From positions 2,542,001-2,606,000 of the forward strand of contig NC_089184.1 of assembly GCF_947507565.1 (NCBI RefSeq): 64,000 nucleotides of DNA, in the 5' to 3' direction. The position numbers were made by a program, and so were the translations under genes. Source of the stretch: Oscarella lobularis (Eukaryota; Porifera; Homoscleromorpha; Homosclerophorida; Oscarellidae). How positions within the stretch are numbered: the first letter of the stretch is position 1; each line of letters begins with the position of its first letter. The notes under the pieces are model-generated. The model was not told the DNA's origin and did no database searches. It saw nothing but the letters and a program-made list of their open reading frames with translations. Positions 41,264-52,302 of this stretch are shown here, piece by piece.

Positions 41264-44127
41264 CGCATGAAATCGATACTGGAGACCACCCACCTGTTAA
41301 TCAACAGCCGTATCGGATGGCCCCTGACAAACGAGATGAGGCGGATCGGCAGATCCAAAGCATGCTGGATAACGGGGTGATATGCGAGTCGAAGTCCCCG
41401 TGGGCCAGTCCGGTGGTGATGCGAGATAAGAAGGACAACACCAAACGTTTTTGCTGTAACTATCAAGCGCTGAACGAAATTACGAAGAAGGACCGCTATC
41501 CGCTGCCCCGAGTGGATGATTGTCTCGATGAATTGGCTGGCAGTTACTATTACACCTGTCTAGACATGGCGACGGGATTTTGGCAGATCAAAGTCAGGGA
41601 ACGCGATCGGGAGAAGACTGCCTTCATTTCACCTTCGGGTCTTTTTGAATTTCAAGTGATGCCCTTCGGCCTCTGCAATGCACCGTCTACATTTCAGCGG
41701 GCCATGGATCACGTGCTAGCTGGCCTGAAGTGGCGTACTTGCATTGTGTACGTCGACGACATATTAGTCTTCTCCGCGACGTTTGAGGGACACCTGAAGG
41801 ACTTGGCTGAGGTCCTGGAGCGATGCCGTCAACATAATCTGAAGTTGAAGCCTGCGAAGTGCATAATCGCTAGCGAAGAGCTGAAATATCTGGGTTATGT
41901 CGTCAAGCGTGGCGGACTCACTGTTGACCCGGACAAGGTCCGAGCCTTACGCGATTTAGCCCCGCCGACGAATAGGACTCTATTGAAGTCTTTTCTGGGA
42001 CTAACCTCCTACTACCGACGATTTATACGAGCGTATGCAGAAGCGACAGAACCACTGTACCGTCTGTTGCGTGGGAAACCTGAGACCTTCGTCTGGGCAA
42101 CCGAACAACAGGAATCCTTTGAGAAGATTAAGACCGCTCTCACGACAGCTCCACTATTGGTGCATCCAGATTGGACCAAGCCATTCAAGCTGCAAACGGA
42201 CGCATCTGATTACGCTATAGGTGCTGTTCTGTCGCAAGAAGATGACGAGGCACGCGAGCGAGTAGTGAGCTATGCAAGTCGACAACTAACGGCGGAAAAA
42301 AGGAAATACGACACGCGCGAGAAAGAACTTCTGGCCGTGGTATGGGGTTGTGAAACTCACGCTAAATACCTGGGCCAGCGACCGTTCGTTATTGAAACCG
42401 ACCATGCCAACCTGAAATGGCTAATGAAAAGGGATCCGCCCCGCGGAAGATTGGCCCGTTGGGTCCTGCGATTGCAGGCTTTTGACATGCAAATCAAGCA
42501 CCGTCCCGGTCGAGATAATGGGAACGCCGACGCTCTATCACGTCTCCCGCGAGTGGCGCCTTCGACCGAGAAAGAACCCATTCCTGTTCTCCCCGTGACG
42601 GCTCGCGCGCCTTTCAAGGTGCCCGGCGTCGACGATCTCAGGAGAGCCCAGGAACAAGACCCTGAGATACGCGCAACCATAGATTTCTTGCAATCTCCAA
42701 CTGGTCAGGAGGCACCACCAACTGCGCGCCAAATGCTGCGAGATACCGGGGAGATAAAGATGCACTCAACCAGCGGTCTCCTAATACACTCGACGGTGAC
42801 GAATGGGCGACGTCTGGAAGTCCCAATACTTCCCGCTGCGCTCAGGAACGACGTTCTAGGAGCACTGCACACGGTTCCGATGGCAGCCCATTTGGGGGTG
42901 AAGAAAACCCTCAACAAAGTCCGTACGCAGTACTATTGGAAAGGAATGACGACCGATGTGAAACAGTTCGTACGAACTTGTGAGGCATGTCAAAGAAGGA
43001 AGACGGTGCAACCGACGACATCTGGAGAACTTCAACAGTTCAGCGCTACGCAACCTTTCGAAGTGGTTGGAGTTGACTTGCTGGGACCGCTGCCAAGCAC
43101 GACCAGAGGTCACACCTACATAGTGGTGATGGTCGACCGATTCACCCGCTGGGTCGAGTTGGTACCCGTGGGAGACATCACCGCCGCTACAGTCGCCAAG
43201 GCGGTTGTCGATCAATTGATTCTTCGCCACGGCTGTCCACAACGACTGCTATCTGACCGAGGCTCCCAATTCCGATCCAAGCTGATGAGACAGTTGTGTC
43301 TACGATTGGGCATTGATAAAATATATACCAGTGCTTATCACCCGCAAACGAATGGCCAGGTGGAGAGATTTAACCGAGTCATCACGGCGGCACTCTCAGC
43401 TTATGTCAGCGAGCGACAGGATGACTGGGACGACTACATTGAAGCGATTGCATTCGCCTATCGAACCAGTATCGTCGACGCTATTGGAAACACCCCTTTC
43501 TACTTGGTTTACGGCCGAGACCCGCTACTGCCAACGAGTGCCTTCGCCGCTTCCGACCGAGACGTGGAGATGGATGCTTACCGTTATGGATTGGCGCTCA
43601 CTGAGAGATTGCGGGAGGCACACCGACTAGCCAGAGGCGTACAGGCCAGGACTGACATCAACAGGAAGCGAACTTACGATGCGACTCACCAGCACGTTGA
43701 ATTCGATATTGGATCTCTCGTATTAGTCCGTGATCAGACTTGCAAAATTGGATTGAGCCCGAAATTGAAGTCGAAGTACGCTGGACCGTATCGGGTGATC
43801 GAGAAAATGTCCCCCGTAACCTATCGAGTACACCACATAGAGAAAGCTATGAAAACCATTGTCCATGTACAACGCATGGTACCTTATCACCAGAGGGAAG
43901 CTGACAAGACCGAAAGCGACAGCGGAGAGTCGGACGATAGCGACGAGGATGAGAACGACTCCGACGAAGAGGGTCGACGCGTGATGGAGACCCCAGTAAG
44001 CCGGTACGTGAGAGTTGACAAATCGTACGTGCCTCAGGCGAGAGAAAGGGTCGTCACAGCGCCAACCGAGGTACGTAGAGTCATTCAGGTGTTTTCGGAC
44101 AGCCTGAATATCGGACAAGCGTACTGA
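41242..44127 (+). CDS. Pol of Ty3/gypsy element: RT, RNase H, integrase
   Basis: A 961-codon open frame, shifted by one relative to gag-protease and overlapping its end. RT: PHxx-type QNALNE block (CCNYQALNEITKKDRYPLPR), MPFGLCNAPSTFQ and the catalytic YVDDILVFS near 41749-41770. RNase H: LQTDASDYAIGAVL, EKELLAVVWG and ETDHANLKWL. Integrase: an HHCC zinc finger ending CEACQRRK, GVDLLGPLP (Asp 1), SDRGSQF (Asp 2) and YHPQTNGQVERFNR (Glu), then a basic/GPY-like tail and an acidic Ser/Asp/Glu tract. The final 16 or so codons come from the inserted palindrome, so the native C-terminus was replaced. The catalytic residues are intact. Confidence 0.93.
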   Translation: MGRMAAVTHEIDTGDHPPVNQQPYRMAPDKRDEADRQIQSMLDNGVICESKSPWASPVVMRDKKDNTKRFCCNYQALNEITKKDRYPLPRVDDCLDELAGSYYYTCLDMATGFWQIKVRERDREKTAFISPSGLFEFQVMPFGLCNAPSTFQRAMDHVLAGLKWRTCIVYVDDILVFSATFEGHLKDLAEVLERCRQHNLKLKPAKCIIASEELKYLGYVVKRGGLTVDPDKVRALRDLAPPTNRTLLKSFLGLTSYYRRFIRAYAEATEPLYRLLRGKPETFVWATEQQESFEKIKTALTTAPLLVHPDWTKPFKLQTDASDYAIGAVLSQEDDEARERVVSYASRQLTAEKRKYDTREKELLAVVWGCETHAKYLGQRPFVIETDHANLKWLMKRDPPRGRLARWVLRLQAFDMQIKHRPGRDNGNADALSRLPRVAPSTEKEPIPVLPVTARAPFKVPGVDDLRRAQEQDPEIRATIDFLQSPTGQEAPPTARQMLRDTGEIKMHSTSGLLIHSTVTNGRRLEVPILPAALRNDVLGALHTVPMAAHLGVKKTLNKVRTQYYWKGMTTDVKQFVRTCEACQRRKTVQPTTSGELQQFSATQPFEVVGVDLLGPLPSTTRGHTYIVVMVDRFTRWVELVPVGDITAATVAKAVVDQLILRHGCPQRLLSDRGSQFRSKLMRQLCLRLGIDKIYTSAYHPQTNGQVERFNRVITAALSAYVSERQDDWDDYIEAIAFAYRTSIVDAIGNTPFYLVYGRDPLLPTSAFAASDRDVEMDAYRYGLALTERLREAHRLARGVQARTDINRKRTYDATHQHVEFDIGSLVLVRDQTCKIGLSPKLKSKYAGPYRVIEKMSPVTYRVHHIEKAMKTIVHVQRMVPYHQREADKTESDSGESDDSDEDENDSDEEGRRVMETPVSRYVRVDKSYVPQARERVVTAPTEVRRVIQVFSDSLNIGQAY

Positions 44128-45485
44128 GCCCCTGGTGCAACGAACCCCAACCCCTTTTACCTGCGTTGCAACCTTGCTTGATGAGAAACAACCAGACAAA
44201 ATTGCAGAGCTATTCGTCACACGCACGCTACAGGAGGCGTCATTTTGTATCCCCGGACACTGACATGTGAAATCGGACAGCATCAGGTAAAGCGGACAGG
44301 CCTTCTAGCGGCTATTCTCTTGCACCATTATAGCACTTATTATATACCGTTCGAAAGCGCTTTTCTTGCTCTTTCATGGGGTGCAAACGGTTTTGCTAAA
44401 AAAGCAATTGCCTCTGAATTACGATTTTTTGAAAAAAGTCAGTTTTTCGCCTATTTTTGAAACTTTTTCTAAGGTTGTAACTCAAAGTTTGCACCATGAA
44501 ACAATGCCATTGCTAAGTTTAAACATAGAAAAAGTGACTTTTTAATTTTACGTAACTACTCTTAGGCGGCCGTTTTGAACGGGTTCGATTATCTTAGAAA
44601 AGCTTTCCAGCCAATACTTCTTGCCTATTTAACATCTTTTAAAGCCTGTTTCGACGGAATGAAGCTGACAACAAGCTTCGTGGCCGCTTGCTTCGTGCTG
44701 CGCTAAACAGTTTCTTCGTTGAAAGTCAGAACCACATTCGAAATGAAAGAATCCAGTTTCACAAAAGCAGCGTCGTTATCTTCTCCACCTAGTCGACAAT
44801 TTTTCGTCCAATTGTTGCTTTCACCACTCGATCGCCGAAAAAACAGCCAAAGCCCACGCCAGTTCCATAAAAGCACGCGGCAAGCTGTGACTGTCAGCTC
44901 GATTCGGTCGAAACAGGCTTTAAAAGATGTTAAATAGGCAAGAAGTATTGGCTGGAAAGCTTTTCTAAGATAATCGAACCCGTTCAAAACGGCCGCCTAA
45001 GAGTAGTCACGTAAAATTAAAAAGTCACTTTTTTCTATGTTTAAACTTAGCAATGGCATTGTTTCATGGTGCAAACTTTGAGTTACAACCTTAGAAAAAG
45101 TTTCAAAAATAGGCGAAAAACTGACTTTTTTCAAAAAATCGTAATTCAGAGGCAATTGCTTTTTTAGCAAAACCGTTTGCACCCCGTGAAAGAGCAAGAA
45201 AAGCGCTTTCGAACGGTATATAATAAGTGCTATAATGGTGCAAGAGAATAGCCGCTAGAAGGCCTGTCCGCTTTACCTGATGCTGTCCGATTTCACATGT
45301 CAGTGTCCGGGGATACAAAATGACGCCTCCTGTAGCGTGCGTGTGACGAATAGCTCTGCAATTTTGTCTGGTTGTTTCTCATCAAGCAAGGTTGCAACGC
45401 AGGTAAAAGGGGTTGGGGTTCGTTGCACCAGGGGCTCAGTACGCTTGTCCGATATTCAGGCTGTCCGAAAACACCTGAATGACTC
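44078..45485. mobile_element. Palindromic (fold-back) element FB3 nested in the Ty3 element
   Basis: Arms 44078-44662 and 44901-45485 are inverted near-identical copies starting GAGTCATTCAGGTGTTTTCG. TA lies at both borders (44076-44077 and 45486-45487). A spacer of about 240 bp lies between. The pol frame ends inside the left arm, and continuation of that frame is visible just after the right arm, so this inserted into pol. No protein of its own was recognised. Confidence 0.88.
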
Positions 45486-45654
45486 TAGTCGATGCGTAAC
45501 AGCGGGGAGGCGTCCGCTTCGATATCGCGACGATTGACCGCGTTACGGAACCTGAGAGTACTGCGTTGAGTACGTCGTTAGTTAAGGAACGAACCCTTTT
45601 GTTGTCTTTGTGTTGAGTTGAGTTTCCCTATGGCCTGGGGACAGGCCATCTTTT

Positions 45655-45667
45655 GGAAGGGGGCGAG
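45655..45667 (+). promoter_or_regulatory. Polypurine tract of Ty3/gypsy element
   Basis: Purine-rich GGAAGGGGGCGAG immediately before the 3' LTR, the expected plus-strand priming site. Confidence 0.8.
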
Positions 45668-45865
45668 TGTAGTGATTGCGATCTCTAGTAACGTGCGTTG
45701 CATGTTATATACCCTACCCCCTATATATATGTGAGTGTATGAAAGAGAATAAACCAGTCTCCGTGTGGTGAACCCTTGGTCAGCCCATAGCATCCTAGCC
45801 TGCGTGCCCACTGCTGGTGCCGTGCGTAAGGGCAGTACACACTCGAATAACCCGGGGGCGTAACA
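45668..45865 (+). repeat. 3' LTR of Ty3/gypsy element
   Basis: Same length as the 5' LTR. The visible differences are few, for example GTGTATGAAAGAG versus GTGTGTGACAGAG. Confidence 0.95.
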
Positions 45866-46606
45866 CAAGTGTTCTGAAAGCTACGATGCAACGCAATGGA
45901 AAGCTGTTTTGCTTCTGTGAAAGCCAAACAATGGTTCTCGATCTCAGCACTGAACGTGACTCGACCACTAGAACAAGTAAACTCTGAGAATCATTTTGTA
46001 TATCCTACCGTTAAGAACCTTCATTGCGAGTCTCTCGAAGCCCTCCAAGCGCATTCTCGAAGAGTTCATGTGTTGTGTCGTCATCAGTTACTCGTTCCCG
46101 TATGTGAAATTGGACGCGGACAGAATCGTAGCAAATGTTTGTAAATTGGTTCATGTAGTACTCTCACGAACATCTTCTTTAGTCTTCATCGTGACTATCT
46201 TGTGCTTCACTTCTCTGGTATATTATTATTTGCACTCTGTCAAAATACACCATTTCAGAGATCTCAAAAATAAGTTACGTAATTGAAGAACATTTTACTG
46301 ACAAAATCAGGCTTTTATGGTAGCAGAAAAGTGCTTGTCGATTGAGACTTAGCCAAGGTCAAACTCAGATGCAACAATTTAAATATATCGATTGGGAGAA
46401 CATGCAATATGAGAAACACTAACAAACGGACAACTGTTTCACGTTATCACAACCAGTCTAGTGGCATTAGAACTTTCATTCCATCGATCCGACCCAGACA
46501 TTGTTACGCTACTATCATAAGAGTCGATTGAGGAGCCGTAACTCCTATTAGCAAACACAGGAGTCCCTTCATCCGCTAGACCAGCCAAATACCTGCTATT
46601 GTCAAT
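45866..46606. other. Intergenic stretch, no supported gene
   Basis: Flank of the Ty3 insertion and 3' side of the receptor gene; only short frames without domains. Confidence 0.45.
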
Positions 46607-47557
46607 TTAAAAAGAATAAAGTGTAGAGTTACTTCTATCAGGAAACACTGAACTGGTTTCATTCACTAAGCTGGTAGCTTCAAAGCGAAGGTCTCTTTTA
46701 CAAAAACAACTGCGTCCAAAAAGGTTGTGCCAGCACGTCACTGTCAATACGGTAAAGAGAAGAGGGTTCAACAAAGCGACGGAGAGCAATGAGAAATCCG
46801 CAACGATGCCCAAGTACGTTGCAAATTTATGCTTTAGAAATTCACCAAGGTCGTTTGCATTCGATATGAGAAGATGATTCCAGATGATTTGCACCAAAAC
46901 GAGTGGAACGGAAATAAAAACTGTCGTCATCAGAGTCCAACCGAGCCGACTTCGAAACTGGGTGTCTTTCGCTTTCGACGTGCAGTAGACAGCAGAAACG
47001 ATAGCAGAGTAGAGAGCGGTGATGCCAAACACAAACAGAAAATAAGCACAGATAGTGGCAATGTCCCTGTGCGCCGCACCTGCATTGTGTGCAGGAGCCA
47101 TATCGCACACGCAGCAGATGTGCCAGTCTATGAAAGAGCTGCCATTGATTTCTATTGACGTTAAATGACTCCTATCGTTCTTTATCATCGCGGCAGCATA
47201 TGCAATTGAAATGAGCCACGTAAAAGTCAAAATCACAAAAACCTGTCGTTTGGAGTTACGACCCGATGAGCAGCAGCAGCATCCAACAATCTCCTTGAAT
47301 CCAAAACTTGCTATCGTTGCTGACGTGAGAGTCGTCATAGAGCACGACATGTTGGACAAGAGATAGGCGGCAAAGCAGAGGCTCTTTGACATCACAGTAG
47401 TTTCACTGCACCAACTTGCTACGATTCGTGCAGTTATAAGATAAAGAATCTTTCCCGTGGCAAGAAGGAAGTCAGACGTCGCCAAGTTGATAAGAAGCAT
47501 AGATAGTGGGGAGGTGCGGAGACGAGCAGTCCGGCATCTTGCTACAATGACGAGAAC
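46607..47557 (-). CDS. Divergent rhodopsin-class G-protein-coupled receptor, main exon
   Basis: The exon begins after an acceptor at 47558-47559 and reads VLVIVARCRTARLRTSPLSM (end of TM1 plus first intracellular loop), then LLINLATSDFLLATGKILYL (TM2, with the NLA..D class A signature). Four more hydrophobic helices follow (for example FVILTFTWLISIAYAAAMI and TICAYFLFVFGITALYSAIV), with LMTTVFISVPLVLVQIIW near TM6. TM7 reads LSVALLNPLLFTVLTV, so NPxxY appears as NPLLF. The DRY triplet after TM3 is replaced (SATIASFGFK). Cys before TM3 and in extracellular loop 2 (HICCVC) may form the usual disulphide. The tail ends in Ser/Thr-rich sequence. The first exon or exons with the start codon and most of TM1 are not resolved. 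Ligand unknown. Confidence 0.75.
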   Translation of the reverse strand, partial: VLVIVARCRTARLRTSPLSMLLINLATSDFLLATGKILYLITARIVASWCSETTVMSKSLCFAAYLLSNMSCSMTTLTSATIASFGFKEIVGCCCCSSGRNSKRQVFVILTFTWLISIAYAAAMIKNDRSHLTSIEINGSSFIDWHICCVCDMAPAHNAGAAHRDIATICAYFLFVFGITALYSAIVSAVYCTSKAKDTQFRSRLGWTLMTTVFISVPLVLVQIIWNHLLISNANDLGEFLKHKFATYLGIVADFSLLSVALLNPLLFTVLTVTCWHNLFGRSCFCKRDLRFEATSLVNETSSVFPDRSNSTLYSF

Positions 47558-47613
47558 CTAATGACCTAATACAGTGGCACGGTAGTTAGGACACAACCAT
47601 ATGTTTGACGTAC

Positions 47614-48140
47614 CTGTCCTCTAGAAGGTGCCGGGAATTGTCCTTCGAAATTGGTGTTTTTATTTCTTCCTCAGACGTGATGACTTTTCTGACATTCTTT
47701 GATAGTTCCTTCCTTAGGACCCCAGAACCTAATGACAATTATTTAGGTAGTTACGTGTAAAACCATGTCTCATGTGCCTGTCCTCCAGCCAGCTGCCATG
47801 AATTGTCTTTTTGACCATTCCTGCCTGCTCTTCTTCAAACCTTTTCACTATAATGTCAAAAAATAAATAAAAGTAAACGCTGGCCGTTTAGCTTACCTGA
47901 CTTATAGCAAATATCATATGACATCCTATCTCGTCAACAGATGTTCTATCCTGATAATTTCCTATGAGAATTTTTTGTACTAAGGAAGAGACTCGCCGTT
48001 CATGACTGGCGAATAGACAGCAATGCCTGATAAAAGTCTCCAGAGATTCGTCCCTCACCTCACTGGTGCCCTTTTGTTCGTCAAATCTTTTCTTTTGTTG
48101 TCGAATAAAAAAATTAGAAAACACATTACACAGTGGCTCC
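47614..48140 (-). other. Series of short exon-like frames upstream of the receptor gene
   Basis: Stretches with AG and GT borders read LRKELSKNVRKVITSEEEIK (47614-47728), KRFEEEQAGMVKKTIHGSWL (about 47790-47850) and KKRFDEQKGTSEVRDESLET (about 48000-48090). The KRFxEEQ/KRFDEQ similarity suggests duplicated exons of one gene. It could be the receptor's 5' part or a separate gene; the hydrophilic, charged content does not look like a receptor ectodomain. Confidence 0.35.
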
Positions 48141-48229
48141 GACGTTTTTGCTTACCTTACACAGAAAAGTTGCAAAAGCTTCAAGTGGCACTGCCTGCGC
48201 CTGCAAGAATAACAATTAGGTTTAGCTGA

Positions 48230-50192
48230 ATTCTTTTAGGAGTTGTGCTGAGTTATACTTTAGAATGGGTAGTCCATTTATGAATTTTTCTCTCTTCTCA
48301 TGCATTTCAATCATGTATTTTTTCCATATAAAAACGACAGTTAAAAGTATCAAGTTCATTAATTGTTGAGCGAAAATTGACTTATCTGACAAAAGAGCTT
48401 CGCTGTCAAAGACTTCTGCAACCGAGATGATGAGTGGATATTTTTGAAAGCGCTGACGATCTAAAAGACAGGATTTCAATGCAACCCTAATTTATTAGTA
48501 GGGCTGGGCTAAGGGCTTGGGCTTTCCGTTCGTAGGACGTATAGAAGTGTAGAGAAGAACAACGACCTTAGATTGACTATTAAAGCAGCGTCTGCGCTGC
48601 TGAGTAAGAATCGCGCAGGAATTCGCGAGTTCCACTCTGCTGTGACCTTGCCTACTGGTAATCTCCCTCTTACCGGCACAGTCGTCTTTCGCAAAGTCCT
48701 AAAATGATGCTCGAACGGGTGCTATTCTTCCGAGCAGCTTCTTTTCAATAAAAAACATCTTTTGATAGCGTGCGCTACAGCTTTTTTCCTACATTTGAAC
48801 GCTAATTACGACTTCCGCGAATGAGCTTTTGTTTATAACGCATCGAAAATGAGTTTGAAATCACCGAATCTATGAATCATGTGAAGATCAGCAAATTTTG
48901 TGACTTTTGGTCGTAAGGAGACGAAAAAATGTGGATTTCTCAGCAACGAAGGCACGGATTCAAATACAATTCTACCATTTAACTATTTGTCTAGACTAAC
49001 ATCCAACTGTGCTGGTTTGCAGCGGCTTCGATTCCGATTTCGCTAACCGAGTTTGGAACGACCACAGTTTCTAAAGGCTTTAGCTACCTCAATAATACAC
49101 TACTCACCTTTCGCGGTTGCTCGCCGATCGGGCAATAGTGCTCAATTTTACTTCTTTTAATGTACCTATTGCAAAATTAGTAGAGGAATTAATTTGCGCA
49201 AAAAATTTTGAAATCCGACAATCTGTTCGCGAGTTATTAGCAATCAAAAAAATAGCAGTCCCGGATGTCATTTTAAAAAATTAATATCTTTTCCAATTTA
49301 TACTTTCCTGACAACAAACCTAAAGTCAAAAACTTTCAAAATTCAAGGTCTTTCTGTGTTAAAATTTTCAAAATTTTTGAGTGAATTGTTTCAGAAATCA
49401 ATAACAGCCAAATTTTACATATAACTTGAAATATTTCGAAATCCGTTGCGCTTTCGAAGACACATTTTTTTAGAAACAAGTTGGAAGATATTTTCGCTCA
49501 CTTCAGGTTCAAAGTAGACAAAATACACAAAGTTTATTTTAAAAAATAATTTTAAAAAGAACAAAAATTACAAAGAATTAAAATTTCTAAAACTACTTTT
49601 CTTCATCCTAGGACCCTAAGAAAAATAACAGAGAAGAGATTCAGACGTATCACTTCAAAAAGGTCTCTACAGCTTACTGATTTTCTTCGCAGCCGAGAGA
49701 CGGCTGCTGAGACGCTCCTTCGATGCCTTCTGCATTGCCCAATCCACCTAAGAAGTCAGAAAATATCAGTTAGAGGGACAGAATCGCTCCAGTTTCTACT
49801 TCCGGTTCGGATCGCGAGCGATTCGGCTCCGAATTAAACATAACCTACGCACTATTGAGAAACCGAAGAAAGCCAAAAACACGATCTAGAGCGATTCGGA
49901 GGCCAGCGACGAGCCGAAAGAAACTCCCGCGCAGCCCGCCTCTCTCGAACTCGGCCAATCGCTCCCAAAACTCACCTTACGGCCGGAGGAACGCTGTCGA
50001 AGCGTTCGATTTTATCGCCGTTGGGCGAGGGGTCGACTTCGCTTCGTCCAACTCCCAGAATCCATCTGAATAGCGCACGCGAAACATTCTAACGTTCCAA
50101 ACATGTAAACGTGTGCATGCTGAGCCTACTATTTATATACATATGCGTGCATGTATGTGCCGCGCGTTTTTATTGTTAGAATAGGGTTTTAG
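48230..50192. other. Long stretch with no convincing gene
   Basis: AT-rich with poly-A/T patches (49260-49600). A minus-strand frame at 48222-48479 has one hydrophobic segment (LMNLILLTVVFIW) and could be an isolated exon. A short exon-like minus stretch near 49672-49750 (AMQKASKERLSSRLSAAKK) is preceded by a TTAG acceptor. Neither can be tied to a gene. Confidence 0.45.
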
Positions 50193-50404
50193 TAGCCTCG
50201 CGTGCGCCAGGTCCTTCTCCTCTGATCCCGGATAAACCCGGGGAGGAGAAGGGCCTGGTACTATTCGTCTCCGTCATAGGTCACGTGTAGCCCCCTTTTG
50301 GGGGCGCGGTTGGCCATGTGACTGTTTAAATATGTGGCGCGACACCTACCAAATTCGATTGGCCTCTTGCGCCTGCGCGAGTTGGAGCGAATTTTTAGAC
50401 GGGT

Positions 50405-52294
50405 ATGGAGTGCACAACAACGGTCGCAGAGCGAGCCGCAGAAGTTCTTTCGAATGAGTTCCACTTACAGTCGTTTCGCCCGGGACAGCTAGAGACGATC
50501 GAGACTTTAGCTGAAGGAAAAGACGTCGTTGTGCGACTTCCGACAAACGGGGGCAAATCTCTATGCTACCTTCTCCCACCGAGGCTGTTTGGAGGCACGT
50601 CTTGCTGCATCGTCATCTCTCCGTTCAGTGCGCTGATGAGAGAGCAGGTGCTTCATATTTCATAGTGAATAGCGTATGTCTTTCGCTTTGAGTCACCGCT
50701 TTTATCAAGGTTGAAAAACTGGGAAAACTTGGATTGTTTGCCCTTTCATGCTCGGCAACTCTGCAAATCAGACAACTCTCCGATAAAGAATTAGAGAACT
50801 GTCAATACTGTAAAATCTAGGTGCTCTTTTTGCATTTGCATACATTACCTAAAATGGTCATTCTAGTTTATCTGTCTCCGGAATGTGCCACAGACTCGTC
50901 TTGGGTAAAAATTATGGACAAAAGAATTCACCGCAGACTGAAGCTGATTGCCATTGATGAAGCTCACTGTGTATCAGAATGGTAAAACTTTTTTGCTTTT
51001 TTTGCAGGATGTCTGATGCATGTATCTATTTCTTCAAGGGGAACTGAGTTTCGAGTTGACTTTTCAAAGCTTCATATTTTACGAAAGCATTCCAGCTGTC
51101 CGATTGTAGCTCTAACGGCTACACTGACCAAGAATGACATGGAGTTGCTTTCTTTAAGAACGGGTTTGATCAGTCCACATTACGTGTTGGTGCCCGTGAA
51201 CAGACGAAATTTGTACTTGCTCTTTCTGCCATCAAAACAAAGCCATGAAGTAAGTAAAAATGTGGTAGTTTTGTGCCTGTTGCCTTGAAACATGAATTTA
51301 AATTTAGAAGACGTTTGAACCTGTCATCGAGAACTTGGAAAATCTACAAAAACAATAATTTTTGTACAGACAAAGAAAATTGCTACTGAACTTTGGGAGA
51401 TGTTTCAGAGTATTTCTTCCAAGGCAGTTGCAATTCACCATTCGTCTCTAACAACACAAACAAGGCGAGCAGTTGAAAAATCATTTTCTAATGGATGTTC
51501 CCCTCTTGTGATTGCAACAATCGGCTTTGGCATGGTAATTTCAACGTAGGCCCCATTATTAGTCTTTTAACGACAAAGATTAAGGGCTTAGATATACCTG
51601 ACGTGCGCCTTGTGATTTGCTTTGGACTCCCCAGCACAGTATCAACAATGTTTCAGGTAAAACTCGTATCCGTGCAGTCATGATTCGATCTTCATCGACT
51701 CACAGATGTTTGGTCGAAGCGGTCGAGACGGGAAGAAATCGACCTGCGTGTGTCTGTTCTCGACCCGTAGCCTGAAGTCAAAAGACGTCCAGCCAGACTT
51801 GAAAAATTTATTGGAAAGCAAAAACCTGCCTTCGACAGAAAATGTGCAACCTTCTCGAGTCAAGTTTCGACCCTCGTGATCAAGCGGGTTTTCCGTGCTG
51901 CTCAGTATGCTGTGGAAATAAGCTAGACCCAAACGGATATTTCCTTTACAGCGGACGCTCCCGGAAGCGACCGTCTTCAGAAAAAGTTGTTAAGACGCCT
52001 ATTCGCGTGTGTAACGACGCCCTTCTAGAGTCCACCCTGGGTTTGTGGCGGAAAAGGGAAGCCGAGAGGCAAGGACTGGCGTTCGTGGGGTCCGAGACCG
52101 TCCTAAGCAACTCCCGTCTTCTCCTAGTGCGAGATACGGTCGACGAATTGGTAACCATTCGTGACATCGTAGCCATAATAGGAATATCGGAGGAATTAGC
52201 GGGTAATTTGCTCGCTATCCTTAACGAATATCGCCTTCAAAGAATGCATGAAATTGAGTCAGACCATTCATACTGTTTGGAAAAGCAGCAATGA
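50405..52294 (+). pseudogene. RecQ-family helicase of element copy 2 (two frameshifts)
   Basis: ATG at 50405 (MECTTTVAERAAEVLSNEF), then FRPGQLETIETLAEG, LPTNGGKSLCYLLP, IAIDEAHCVSEW, ALTATLT, IHHSSLTTQTRR, IATIGFGM, GLDIPDVRLVICFG and MFGRSGRDG. Exons: 50405-50647, 50710-50809, 50867-50981, 51039-51249, 51309-51534, 51585-51656 and 51706-52294. Every intron matches a position in copy 1. One base is missing near 51346 (before the motif IV block KTIIFVQTKK) and one A is extra near 51820 (before the CysCys region), both in A-rich runs. The copy gives the ATG that copy 1 lacks. Otherwise the motifs are conserved, including Asn in the P-loop. Confidence 0.85.
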
Positions 52295-52302
52295 AATACT
52301 AT

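Larger units (their letters stand above)
38700..45865 (+). mobile_element. Ty3/gypsy LTR retrotransposon, nearly complete
   Basis: Two 198-bp LTRs (38700-38897 and 45668-45865) start TGTAGTG and end GTAACA; they differ at only a few positions. CAAG flanks both sides, a possible 4-bp target duplication. Order is LTR, primer site, gag, protease, RT, RNase H, integrase, polypurine tract, LTR, which is the Ty3/gypsy (Metaviridae-type) order. Total 7166 bp, of which 1408 bp is a later palindromic insertion (44078-45485). The coding part is damaged. Confidence 0.95.

Noticed and set aside
44110-45320. Open frames on both strands (such as the one reading YPRTLTCEIGQHQVKRTGLL)
   Set aside because: They are mirror images in the arms of the palindromic element and have no domain signature.
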